Positions 35,390 through 43,189 of a stretch of DNA of 43,576 nt are shown here, piece by piece. Position 1 is the stretch's first letter; each line of letters opens with the position of its first letter. The notes below the pieces were generated by a model. It worked only from the letters and a program-made list of their open reading frames with translations, did not search any database and was not told the DNA's origin. The stretch is taken from positions 1 to 43,576 of the forward strand of contig NZ_JADQBF010000078.1 of the NCBI RefSeq assembly GCF_016278775.1, read 5' to 3'. The position numbers and the translations under genes are program-made. The stretch comes from Demequina sp. (lineage in GTDB: Bacteria; Actinomycetota; Actinomycetes; Actinomycetales; Demequinaceae).

Positions 35390-36253
35390 CTAGGGAGCCG
35401 GTGACGCCGCCGCCTCCCTGGACTCGCGTTCGGCGTTGACGGAGGCGATCGCGGCGTCAATGTCCATGGCCTTGCCGCGAGCCACCTCGCGAATCGGATC
35501 CACGACGTCCTGCCACGAGTCAGCGAAATAGCCTGTGCCGTCCGCGTACACCGCTGGCGTTGCTGCCACGCCCGCGGCCGTTGCGGCGTCGGTCGCAGTC
35601 GCTATGGCGTCGGCGTAGCGGTGCTCGGGAAACCGCGCCACGACGTCGTGTGGAACGCCGATGCTGGCGGCGAGGTCCCCGAGTTGCTCATCGGTGAGCG
35701 TCGAGCCCTCGGCGGGCTGGTGTTGCCACAGCAGGTGGAGGAACGCACCCACATGCTGTGGCGAACCGGCGGCCACCTCGTGAATGGCAGAGCCCGCGCG
35801 CGTCGAGTACGACCCGTCAGAGGAGAGGGAGTCGAAGAAGGCGATCGGATGGATGACGACGGTGGCGCCGTCGATCGCGCGAAGTTGGGGCTCGATGCTG
35901 GCGCCGAAGTCCGCGCAAGCTGGGCAGATGGGGTCGAGATAGACGTCCACCACCACGGTCTCCGCTGGCACCGACACCAGCACGGAGCCATCCTCGCCGA
36001 GCGGTAGCCCCTGATGGCCCGCAGTCGCGGCATCGCCGATCGCCGCGGTGCTGTATGGCCAGAAGGCGGGAATCGTCCAGGCGACTCCGAGCGCGAGCGC
36101 CCCCGTACTCACGGTCGCGGCCGACGCGATGGTCGCCCGCCGCACCACCCGTCGGCGGTGGGCACGCTGGCGCAGTGACGGTCGCTCGATCGCGGCGAGG
36201 TCGATCTCCGTCGCGGCGACATGCTGGCGCAGCGCGTCGTGAAGGGTGTTCAT
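35390..36253 (-). CDS. membrane-anchored DsbA-like thioredoxin-fold protein linked to an ECF sigma factor
   Basis: The 287-residue product has a cytoplasmic tail of about 45 residues (MNTLHDALRQHVAATEID, then an Arg-rich RRRVVRR), one helix (about 44-64), and an outside DsbA/thioredoxin-4 type domain. The active-site pair is in DPICPACADFG, and the cis-proline loop is GVAATPAVYADG. Such domains oxidise or reshuffle disulfides outside the membrane. The ATG overlaps the stop of the sigma gene (ATGA, 36250-36253). The tail resembles that of the protein at 31333 (MPTLHDL), which also follows a sigma gene, so it may contact the sigma factor. Redox sensing is an attractive but untested idea. Confidence 0.87.
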   Translation of the reverse strand: MNTLHDALRQHVAATEIDLAAIERPSLRQRAHRRRVVRRATIASAATVSTGALALGVAWTIPAFWPYSTAAIGDAATAGHQGLPLGEDGSVLVSVPAETVVVDVYLDPICPACADFGASIEPQLRAIDGATVVIHPIAFFDSLSSDGSYSTRAGSAIHEVAAGSPQHVGAFLHLLWQHQPAEGSTLTDEQLGDLAASIGVPHDVVARFPEHRYADAIATATDAATAAGVAATPAVYADGTGYFADSWQDVVDPIREVARGKAMDIDAAIASVNAERESREAAASPAP

Positions 36254-36813
36254 GGCCGGTCCTTTCGGTGCGAGGTGACGAGCACGGTGTTGCGGCGTTC
36301 GTTGCCGAGGCGGTCCCGGACGACGTCGGCGCCAAGGAGGTCGGCAAGGCGCGCGGACGCGTCGGACAGATAGCGCTTGACGGTGCCGTCCGCCAGGCCA
36401 AGGCGCGCGGCGATCTGGGACACCGTGAGGTCGTCGTAGAACCGCAACACGGCACACGCGCGCTCGCGCGGGCTCAACTGCGCGAGCGCGCCCCGCACAT
36501 CCACGGCCGCCACCACGGAGGGCTCGGGTCCTGGAACCGCGCCCTGCTCCACGGATCGTGAGTAGGCCCTGGTGAGTCGGGATCGCCTCCGGTGAGCATC
36601 GACAAACGCGCTCACGACGGCGCGGCGCACGTAGTTCTCGGCGTGGTGCACGTCCGCAAAGCCCTTGGTCCGCGCATAACTGCGCACAATCGCTTCCTGT
36701 ACCAGGTCTTCTGCTGTGGGCCGGTCGCCCGCGGTGAGCATCGTCGCGTAGGCGACGAGCGCCGGGTAGCGGCGCTCGACCAGTTCGCCCAAGTGCGCGT
36801 CCCAGCGGCTCAC
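36250..36813 (-). CDS. SigE-family ECF RNA polymerase sigma factor (copy 2)
   Basis: A 187-residue sigma factor closely related to copy 1. Region 2 includes YPALVAYATMLTAGDRPTAE, DLVQEAIVRSYARTKG and HHAENYVRRAVVSAFVDAHR; region 4 is LSPRERACAVLRFYDDLTVS followed by QIAARLGLADGTVKRYLSDA. The GTG at 36813 follows AAAGGAC at proper distance, deciding the start. It is coupled to the DsbA-like gene by a four-base overlap. The adjacent upstream operon (36886-40965) runs in the same direction, 72 bases away, so readthrough is possible. Confidence 0.92.
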   Translation of the reverse strand: MSRWDAHLGELVERRYPALVAYATMLTAGDRPTAEDLVQEAIVRSYARTKGFADVHHAENYVRRAVVSAFVDAHRRRSRLTRAYSRSVEQGAVPGPEPSVVAAVDVRGALAQLSPRERACAVLRFYDDLTVSQIAARLGLADGTVKRYLSDASARLADLLGADVVRDRLGNERRNTVLVTSHRKDRP

Positions 36814-36869
36814 GCGATGTCCTTTGCGTCTGTCATGTGCACCTCTACGCCCGTGGCGCCCAATACGTT

Positions 36870-36885
36870 GGGGAGGGACCTCCCC
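36870..36885 (-). terminator. palindrome right after the upstream operon's stop
   Basis: GGGGAGG-GA-CCTCCCC directly abuts the stop codon of the gene at 36886 and lies 57 bases before the sigma start. It could end that operon or serve as an operator for the next. There is no T-run, so the terminator label is tentative. Confidence 0.4.
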
Positions 36886-38475
36886 CTAGCCGTCGAGCTG
36901 TATCTCGACAGATAGCGGCAAACGAGCTTGGGTCGTGGAGATCCGTTCGTGCTTGCTCTGGGGCCCCTGGACGGGGGTGACTGTCCACGTACCCACCACG
37001 GCCGTGTGGCCGCTGAGGCGACCGTCGTCTTGGTCGATGCCGGCGCACCATTCTGGTTCTCCTACGCGTAGTCGTACGTTGGTGGGTCCCGCGTAGCGGT
37101 CGTAAGGGATCACGCCAAGCATCTCAAGCGGCGCGAAGCCCACCACCTCGTACTCGGGCCATCCGACCTCACCAGCGACAGACCGGTACCGCATGTAGAC
37201 GACGCGCGCGCCGGCGTCGAGCCGCACGGAGGCGCCGTCACTGGCAAGCCACGGCATGACCTGCGCCTGCACGATGCCAGGAGAGAGATTCTCGAAGGCG
37301 GGAAAGGGGGCCTCGATGCTCACGTCATCACGGCCGCCGTCGGTGTCGAAGCGCGACTCGCCCGTCGCCTCGAAGGCGCTGTAGTCGTTGACCACCGCGC
37401 CGCACACCACGTCGGCTCCTGACGCGAAACGAGTCGCGTCGCTCGTGTCGAAGCGGAAGAACCCCGTCCCCTCTTGGTCGTCGGGATAAGGGGCGAGCGT
37501 GAGGCTGAGCGGTTCGCTGACGAGCGTGACGTCGAGCGGCGCTCCGAGCTCGGTGGGGTCGTACATCAAGGACAGGGTCTGGCGGTCTGCATCCACCTGA
37601 GCGCCTGGTACGACGTCAGGCAGGCATGCGCGGACGATTTCGAGATTCGCCTCCAGCACCGCGCAGTCATAGGAGCCCGGTTGGTAGACGCCGCCTGGCA
37701 GCTTGGCGGACTCGTCAATCTCGAAGCCGCGCGGAAGTGCCTGGCCGAGCGCCACGGACTCCACGGTGGCGAAGATGCGGGTGTATGCCACCGCCGTGTA
37801 CTCGCCGGGCTCGACGGGGAACAGGTCGTATTCGCGCGGTCCACGCAATGACAACTTGCGACACGAGAAGATGTCGCTCAACGCGGGCACGCCAAACTCG
37901 GCGGGATCGGCTTCGGGCGTGACCGCCTCACGAAGTCGCTGCACGTCGAGCTTCGCGGCGCCGGCGATGGCACCGTCCTCGATGAGCACCACCCACAGAG
38001 GGCCACGAGCGGTCAGCCCGGGGTCGCCTTCGTTGTATGCGATGCTCGCCCAAAGGGAATCGACGGTCGCATTCGGCCAGATATCCTCGGTCGGTGCGAC
38101 CGATGCCGCAATCGAGAAGCCCCGTTCGCTGGCATTCGGTTCCGGGGCTGGCTCGCCGCAGATCGGGTAGTCGTTGAGCGACGCGAACTCGGCGCCTCCC
38201 CCAAGCGGGATCTGCGCAACACCCGGCAAGGCAGCTTCGGTCAGCGTGGGTGATGCCGAGGCCCCAGCGTCGGCCGCCCTGGTGGCCGATATCCACGCAC
38301 CCGCGCCAGCGAACACCAGCGCGCCCGCCGCCGCGACCGTCACTGTGCGCAAGGCCCACCGTTTCGCGAGCAGGCGCCCGATGGCCCGTTCCGCTTCGCG
38401 CGTGAGCGCAGGCGCGGCGTCGCGGCGTTCCCGGTGAAGCGACGCAAGCACGTCCTGAAGGCGACGTGACGTCAC
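36886..38475 (-). CDS. sigma-linked membrane protein with DVTLVSEP module, long form
   Basis: A 529-residue protein: a tail of about 40 residues (SRRLQDVLASLHRERRDAAP, ALTREAERAIGRLLAKRW), one helix (about 42-66), then a large outside region. Residues about 75-325 align with the whole outside part of the neighbour at 38472 (AALPGVAQIPLGGG against AALPAVAHIPLEGG; PGEYTAVAYTRIFATVESVA against PGTYEVFAAIRVFATPESVA) up to DVTLVSEPLSL. A further 200 residues follow, with VVCGAVV, VVYMRYRSVAGEV and GEPEWCAGID. The ATG overlaps the preceding gene by four bases. No enzyme motif is seen; I cannot name a family. Confidence 0.82.
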   Translation of the reverse strand: MTSRRLQDVLASLHRERRDAAPALTREAERAIGRLLAKRWALRTVTVAAAGALVFAGAGAWISATRAADAGASASPTLTEAALPGVAQIPLGGGAEFASLNDYPICGEPAPEPNASERGFSIAASVAPTEDIWPNATVDSLWASIAYNEGDPGLTARGPLWVVLIEDGAIAGAAKLDVQRLREAVTPEADPAEFGVPALSDIFSCRKLSLRGPREYDLFPVEPGEYTAVAYTRIFATVESVALGQALPRGFEIDESAKLPGGVYQPGSYDCAVLEANLEIVRACLPDVVPGAQVDADRQTLSLMYDPTELGAPLDVTLVSEPLSLTLAPYPDDQEGTGFFRFDTSDATRFASGADVVCGAVVNDYSAFEATGESRFDTDGGRDDVSIEAPFPAFENLSPGIVQAQVMPWLASDGASVRLDAGARVVYMRYRSVAGEVGWPEYEVVGFAPLEMLGVIPYDRYAGPTNVRLRVGEPEWCAGIDQDDGRLSGHTAVVGTWTVTPVQGPQSKHERISTTQARLPLSVEIQLDG

Positions 38476-39461
38476 TCAATCACCATATGGAGCGGCTCGC
38501 TCACGAGCGTCACGTCAAACTCGTGAGGCAGTGCAGAGGCGTCGTATAGCAGCCGCACCGTGCCCAGTTCCTCGTTGAGCTGCGCTGTGGGGACGGCGTC
38601 TGGAAGGCATGCTCGCGCCGTCACCGACTGGAACTGGAGCGCCCGGCAACCCCGGGAGCCCGGGGTGTACTCGACGCCTTTTTGTTTGGCACGCTCGTCC
38701 ACCGTGCGGTAGTCCGTACTCTCCAGTGACTGGTACAGCGCCACCGACTCGGGGGTGGCGAACACCCTGATGGCCGCGAAGACCTCATAGGTTCCAGGGT
38801 CGAGATCGTGTTCCAGGTAGATGTAGGCGCCCGAGTTGGTGTCCACGCTGATGCAGTAGAACTGGTCGGCAGCCAGCGAGGCGTGACCAGTGAGGCTGCT
38901 GCTCTGACCGAATTGTTGCCAGCCGAGCGTGGAGTCTTGAGTGATGATGGTCCCCGCCACCACGCCGTCGCGCACCGCGATGATTTCCATGGCGCCGGCA
39001 GTGATCACCGGTTCGCTTCGGCCCACAGGGACCTCAGCCGGCGCTGCCCACGTCACGGAAGCCGTTGCCATGCCGACGTCGCCGCTGCTCGTGATGTCGA
39101 TCGAGAGGCGCTCGTCTGGCGCCGTGGCGTGCGGGGCTGGGGCCTCGTCGCCGCACGTGAACTCGCCCCACCTGTGCTCATACTGCGGGCCGCCTTCGAG
39201 GGGGATGTGCGCCACCGCGGGGAGGGCGGCGTCCTCCAGCGCTGGCTCGCTCGCGACAGTGTCGCTCCACGACGAGAGGGCGGCCGTGGCGCCAACGTAC
39301 CCGCCAAGACCCACCACAGCGACAGTGGCGGCTCGGGCACCCCATCGCATCGCAAGGTGGCGGCGAATCGCTCGTTCCTCGTCGGGCGTCAGTGCGGCCG
39401 ACGCATCGCGGCCAGCGCGGAACAGCGAAGCCAACGCCTCACGGAGAATGGGTGCGCTCAT
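38472..39461 (-). CDS. sigma-linked membrane protein with DVTLVSEP module, short form
   Basis: The 329-residue protein has the same plan as its neighbour: tail (MSAPILREALASLFRAGRDA, then EERAIRRHLAMRWG), one helix (about 42-62), and an outside region with conserved cysteines (FTCGDE, QFYCISVD, RGCRALQ, ARACLPDAVP). It ends only seven residues after DVTLVSEP, exactly where the long form goes on with its extra domain. The stop overlaps the next gene's ATG, and its own ATG overlaps the degenerate sigma gene. This may be a duplicate that lost, or never had, the last domain. Confidence 0.82.
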   Translation of the reverse strand: MSAPILREALASLFRAGRDASAALTPDEERAIRRHLAMRWGARAATVAVVGLGGYVGATAALSSWSDTVASEPALEDAALPAVAHIPLEGGPQYEHRWGEFTCGDEAPAPHATAPDERLSIDITSSGDVGMATASVTWAAPAEVPVGRSEPVITAGAMEIIAVRDGVVAGTIITQDSTLGWQQFGQSSSLTGHASLAADQFYCISVDTNSGAYIYLEHDLDPGTYEVFAAIRVFATPESVALYQSLESTDYRTVDERAKQKGVEYTPGSRGCRALQFQSVTARACLPDAVPTAQLNEELGTVRLLYDASALPHEFDVTLVSEPLHMVIE

Positions 39462-40174
39462 CGCGTCACCACCTCGATCTCCAACTCCTCAGCACTGACG
39501 GTGAAGTCGGGAAGATCGTGCTCGCCCACCAGCGGCGCCAAGACGGCCGTGACGGCCTCGAGCAACGCGACCGCCTCTGCCCGGCCGGTGCGGAACAGGG
39601 CAGCCACCGAGTCGACCGACTCGCCGTCGAGGTAGTACCGCACTGCCGCGAGGCGCTCGTGTGGGCGCAACTCCACGAGGGCGTCGGCGAGGCGCTCGCG
39701 AGGGGTGCGTTGGTCTGGCTCGGGGGCCTCGTCTGCTGTCCGTGTGGTGCCCGCGTCTTGTTGGTGGGACACGCGATTGCTGCCGCGCTGCGCGTTTCCA
39801 GGAAGGTAGGGCGACGACGCATCGGCTGGCTCACGCTCGGCCACGGGCTGGCGCGGCGCTGGGTCTTGCACGTCGGCGGCGCTCGACGCTGCGGCACGCG
39901 ATGGCGCTTCGGCTTCCGGCGTCGGTTGCTGCTCGTCGGCGGGAGGCGCGACCGGGGCGGCGAACTCGCCGCCCGCGAGCCTGCGTGCCATGTCGTCCCG
40001 AGCAGCGCGAGCAAGGGCGGACACGGTGCCGATGCCTGCTGCGGACGCCGCCACCACTACGGCGTCTGACGCCATCCGCCTGGCCTGGTCATCGTTGCCC
40101 ATCACCAACTCGGCCCAGGCGGTGACCGCAGGAAGCGCCTCACGCGCAAGGGCGACACGACCCGACCTGGACAT
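39458..40174 (-). CDS. highly degenerate sigma-factor-like protein
   Basis: The 238-residue protein has two helical ends and a disordered middle. The N-terminal part (about 1-70, REALPAVTAWAELVMGNDDQ, ARRMASDAVVVAAS) sits where region 2 would be, but the usual DLVQEA core-binding motif is missing. The middle (about 70-170) is rich in Pro, Ala, Glu and Gln. The C-terminal part (LVELRPHERLAAVRYYLDGE, SVDSVAALFRTGRAEAVALL) follows region 4 of ECF sigma factors (compare LSPQVRACVVLRYYDDLTMA), with an altered recognition helix. Its place before two tail-helix-outside genes copies that of the real sigma genes. It may be a decoy, co-regulator or unusual sigma. The ATG at 40174 overlaps the HAD stop. 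Confidence 0.72.
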   Translation of the reverse strand: MSRSGRVALAREALPAVTAWAELVMGNDDQARRMASDAVVVAASAAGIGTVSALARAARDDMARRLAGGEFAAPVAPPADEQQPTPEAEAPSRAAASSAADVQDPAPRQPVAEREPADASSPYLPGNAQRGSNRVSHQQDAGTTRTADEAPEPDQRTPRERLADALVELRPHERLAAVRYYLDGESVDSVAALFRTGRAEAVALLEAVTAVLAPLVGEHDLPDFTVSAEELEIEVVTR

Positions 40175-40965
40175 CAGGACTCGAGCCTGCGCCGTCGAGC
40201 GGCCCTCATGAACAGAGCACCCACGACGACTCCTAGGGCCACAAAGAGGACCGAGGCGATCGCCGGGCCAGTCGCGTCGGCCTTGCGAAGGGCCACGGGC
40301 TTGCGGAAGTACAGCACGCCCCAACCGTTCTTGACGGCGGCGCGGCGCAGGCTCCTGTCGGGGTTCACCACAAAGCCGTGACCTACGGCGTTGAGCATGG
40401 GCGCGTCAGTGATGGAATCCGAGTAGGCGTACGACGCGTCCAAGTCGTAGCCGCGTTCTGCGGCGAGCTCGCGGATAGCTGTTGCCTTGTGTTGGCCGTA
40501 GGCATAGAAGGTGATCTGGCCCGTGTACGTGCCGTCCTTGATCTCCATCTGGGAGGCGATCCAGTGGTCCGCGCCCAAGAGCGTGGCGATGGGCGCAACG
40601 AGTTCCCCGCCAGAGGCGCTCACGACGACGACGTCGCGGCCGTTTTCTTGATGCCGACGGATCAGCGCAAGGGCCTCTTGGTATACGACGGGGTCGATGA
40701 GGTCGTGGACAGTCTCGGACACGATCTCCGTCACTTTGGAGACGTCCCAACCCTTCGCTAGCTCCGACAGGGCGTCGCGCAGCCTGCTGGTCTGGCGCTC
40801 GTCGGCGCCACCAACCGAGAACAGGAAGTGCGCGTACGCGGCGCGCAAGGCGTCGGTGCGAGTCACCAGGCCCTCGCGCATGAAGGGGCGGGAGAACGCT
40901 GCCGACGACGACGTGGCAATGATCGTCTTGTCGAGGTCGAAGAACGCGGCGCCGCTGCTAGCCAT
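40174..40965 (-). CDS. HAD-IB family phosphatase with C-terminal membrane helix
   Basis: A 263-residue SerB-like haloacid dehalogenase hydrolase. Motif I is FFDLDKTII with the nucleophile Asp, motif II is VVVVSASGGE, and motif IV is AYSDSITDAPML; a lysine in GQHKATAI fits motif III. A C-terminal helix (about 233-255, IASVLFVALGVVVGALFM) and an Arg-rich end follow, suggesting membrane attachment. The substrate is unknown. In actinobacteria a HAD-IB gene of this kind commonly sits next to the tad locus, as here. Its stop overlaps the start of the degenerate sigma gene (TGATG), so it heads a four-gene operon. Confidence 0.9.
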   Translation of the reverse strand: MASSGAAFFDLDKTIIATSSSAAFSRPFMREGLVTRTDALRAAYAHFLFSVGGADERQTSRLRDALSELAKGWDVSKVTEIVSETVHDLIDPVVYQEALALIRRHQENGRDVVVVSASGGELVAPIATLLGADHWIASQMEIKDGTYTGQITFYAYGQHKATAIRELAAERGYDLDASYAYSDSITDAPMLNAVGHGFVVNPDRSLRRAAVKNGWGVLYFRKPVALRKADATGPAIASVLFVALGVVVGALFMRAARRRRLES

Positions 40966-40983
40966 ACCTCAGCCTAACCTCAA

Positions 40984-41017
40984 GGGACGACGCGTGGAAG
41001 CGTCACTGCGTCGTCCC
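40984..41017. promoter_or_regulatory. inverted repeat between the divergent HAD and tadA genes
   Basis: GGGACGACGC (40984-40993) and GCGTCGTCCC (41008-41017) are perfect 10-base complements over 14 bases. GACGC in the left arm can also pair with GCGTC at 41000-41004. It lies 18 bases before the HAD ATG and 30 before the first tadA GTG, fitting a shared operator or a leader structure. Confidence 0.5.
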
Positions 41018-41046
41018 CAGGCGCGCGTTTCGCGGCGTCTCCCCTG

Positions 41047-42144
41047 GTGAGCGGGCCCACGCCAAGGTCAGCGGCCAGCCGCCGCCACGGTGGGCTTGTG
41101 ACAACACTCGAGTGGGTTCCCGACTGGCTACGCCGTCTCTTGGAAGTGCCGGGCATCACGGACGTGCTCATCAACTCGCCCCGCGAGATCTGGATCGATC
41201 GCGGCCTGGGGCTAGAACGGGCCGACGACGTGGTGCCGGGGGTGCTCCCGCGGTGGGAGGCGGCGGACGTGCGCGCGCTGGCCGTACGCTTCGCGTCATT
41301 GGGAGGGCGCCGGCTCGACGACGCGGCGCCCGCCGTGGATGCCCGATTGCCTGACGGCACGCGGCTGCACGCCGTGCTGCCTCCCGTCGCCGACGGCTGC
41401 GCCGTGGTGTCGCTGCGCATCGTCAGGTCTTCGTCGCTTGAGTGGGAAGACCTGGCGGTGTCAGGCATGCTCCACCGCGACCTCGCCCCCGTGGTGCGCG
41501 GCCTGGTGCGGTCGCGGCAATCGCTCATCCTGTCGGGCGCGACCGGGTCGGGGAAGACGACGCTTCTCGCGTCCTGCCTGGCTCAAGTGGACGCGGCGGA
41601 GCGCATCGTGCTGATTGAGGAGGCGGGGGAGGTGAGGGCAGACCATCCCCACGTAGTGCGGCTCGTGGAGCGGGCGGCCAACGTGGACGGCGCTGGCGCC
41701 GTCGGCTTGTCCAGACTGGTGCGGGAGGCGCTGCGCATGCGCCCCGACCGCATCGTGCTGGGGGAGTGTCGAGGCGCCGAGATCAGGGACGTGTTGCTCG
41801 CGCTCAACACGGGCCACCGAGGGAGCCTCACCACGCTCCACGCGAACGCTGCGGAAGACGTGCCCGCCCGTCTAGTGGGGCTTGGCGCGCTGGCGGACCT
41901 CAGCGAGCGCGCCGTCGCGCTTCACGCGGCCGCCGCCTTCGGGGGCGTCGTGCACCTGGTGCAACAGGACGGCAGGCGGCGGGTCGCGCAGGTTGCGCTG
42001 CTCGATATGGCCGACGGTCGGTTGCGGACGGTCCCTGCCGCCGAGGTTGACGCCGAAGGGCGCCTGACACCCGCCGTTGCCTGGCCGCGCCTCGTGGAGG
42101 CGGCGGGACTAATCGCCCCGGCCGAGCCTGTGAGGGCCGCATGA
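41047..42144 (+). CDS. tadA: TadA/CpaF-family pilus assembly ATPase
   Basis: This type II/IV secretion ATPase powers assembly of Flp/Tad pili. The 365-residue protein has the N-terminal GITDVLINSPREIWIDRG block, Walker A GATGSGKTT, the Asp box IVLIEEAGEVRADHPH, Walker B MRPDRIVLGECRG and the His box GHRGSLTTLHANAAED, a complete set. GTG at 41047 gives full length; GTG at 41098 (VTTLEWVPDWL) is an alternative and starts where the conserved part does. It overlaps the next gene by four bases. The septum-site Ssd-type gene that often precedes tadA in actinobacteria is absent. Confidence 0.92.
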   Translation: MSGPTPRSAASRRHGGLVTTLEWVPDWLRRLLEVPGITDVLINSPREIWIDRGLGLERADDVVPGVLPRWEAADVRALAVRFASLGGRRLDDAAPAVDARLPDGTRLHAVLPPVADGCAVVSLRIVRSSSLEWEDLAVSGMLHRDLAPVVRGLVRSRQSLILSGATGSGKTTLLASCLAQVDAAERIVLIEEAGEVRADHPHVVRLVERAANVDGAGAVGLSRLVREALRMRPDRIVLGECRGAEIRDVLLALNTGHRGSLTTLHANAAEDVPARLVGLGALADLSERAVALHAAAAFGGVVHLVQQDGRRRVAQVALLDMADGRLRTVPAAEVDAEGRLTPAVAWPRLVEAAGLIAPAEPVRAA

Positions 42145-42635
42145 GCGAGCAGCCCTCTGACATCGAAGGGCTTGCCGCCGTCGCCGCAGCGTCCCGGGCA
42201 GGCCTCGCAGCGCCCGATGCCTGGCGTGCGTGGGACCCGAGTCTGGCGCTCGACGGTCATGGAGCACCGGTGTGGGACCGCGCCGACACCCTGGCTGGCG
42301 AGGTACAGGCGGCCGCCCGGCTTGCGCACTCATCCGGCGTTCCTCTCGCCGACGTGGTCGAATCCTTGGTGCGGGTGGAACGCGCGCGTGGCGACGCCGC
42401 CAGGAGGCGTCACGCCGCGATGGCAGGAGCGCGGGCCTCGTCAAGGGTGCTCGCGTGGCTCCCGGCCGTGGGCATCGGGCTGGGACTGCTCGTCGAGCCG
42501 CGCACGGCAACGGTGTTACTCGCGACGCCCTTCGGTTGGGCGCTGCTGGCCGCATCGGCGCTTCTCGTATGGCTCGGAAGGTGGTGGATGCGCGCACTCG
42601 TGCGCGCTGCAATTGCGGCGGGTCGCGTGCCATGA
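42141..42635 (+). CDS. TadB-like type II secretion F-domain membrane protein
   Basis: A short (164-residue) protein: a soluble helical part (about 1-95, with EVQAAARLAHSSGVPLADVV and VERARGDAARRRHAAMAGAR, the usual F-domain pattern) and then two helices (SSRVLAWLPAVGIGLGLLVE and FGWALLAASALLVWLGRWWM). Family members form the inner-membrane platform of the Tad pilus with TadC. Actinobacterial versions are reduced in size as here. It is coupled to genes on both sides by ATGA overlaps. Confidence 0.82.
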   Translation: MSEQPSDIEGLAAVAAASRAGLAAPDAWRAWDPSLALDGHGAPVWDRADTLAGEVQAAARLAHSSGVPLADVVESLVRVERARGDAARRRHAAMAGARASSRVLAWLPAVGIGLGLLVEPRTATVLLATPFGWALLAASALLVWLGRWWMRALVRAAIAAGRVP

Positions 42636-43084
42636 CCGCGCCCACCTCCTTGGTTGCCGTCGTCGCGCTGATGGGCGCCGCCGTCCGTTCCGGCCTCGAC
42701 GTCAGAAGTGCTCTCGAGCAGGTGGGACGCGCGTGTGGCGGCGACGCTGAGGCGCTCTGCGCGGTGGCCGCCGCACTCGGTACGGGTGCGCCGTGGGACG
42801 ACGCGTGGGGCACGGCGCCCGCGCGCCTCGAGGTACTGGCGCGGGCACTGGCGCCTGCGTGGCACCAGGGCTCGAGCCCTGTGAGCGCCCTGACGTCATG
42901 TGCTGACTCCTTGTTGGACAAGGCGAGCGCCGCGGGGGAGGGCGCCGCCGCCGAGTTGGGCGTGAGGATTGCGCTGCCGCTGGCCCTGTGCCTGATGCCG
43001 GCCTTTGTGCTGACGGGAGTCGTCCCGCTGCTGATCGCCCTCGCGGGCGCCGTCATGAGCGACTCCGGCGGGGTTGCACCGTGA
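42632..43084 (+). CDS. TadC-like type II secretion F-domain membrane protein
   Basis: A 150-residue partner of the preceding gene product. It opens with a helix (SLVAVVALMGAAVRSGLDVR), continues with an F-domain helix bundle (SALEQVGRACGGDAEALCAV, WHQGSSPVSALTSCADSLLD, GEGAAAELGVRIALPLALCL), and ends in a hydrophobic pair (MPAFVLTGVVPLLIALAGAV). It should be the second platform protein of the pilus machine. The start ATG at 42632 overlaps the upstream stop. About 105 bases separate it from the pilin gene. Confidence 0.82.
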   Translation: MTAPTSLVAVVALMGAAVRSGLDVRSALEQVGRACGGDAEALCAVAAALGTGAPWDDAWGTAPARLEVLARALAPAWHQGSSPVSALTSCADSLLDKASAAGEGAAAELGVRIALPLALCLMPAFVLTGVVPLLIALAGAVMSDSGGVAP

Positions 43085-43189
43085 TGAGCGGCGTCGCACG
43101 TGTCGCAACCCGCGCGACCCCTCGACTTCCCCGGCGGCCGTCGGGGAGCAACCGCGGGGCGCCGCCCCGCCAAGGAAGGGAACATCACC

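Noticed and set aside
43084-43189. Frame starting at ATG 43084 overlapping the tadC-like stop
   Set aside because: The product is Arg/Pro/Gly-rich, runs out of frame through the pilin gene and has no recognisable feature.
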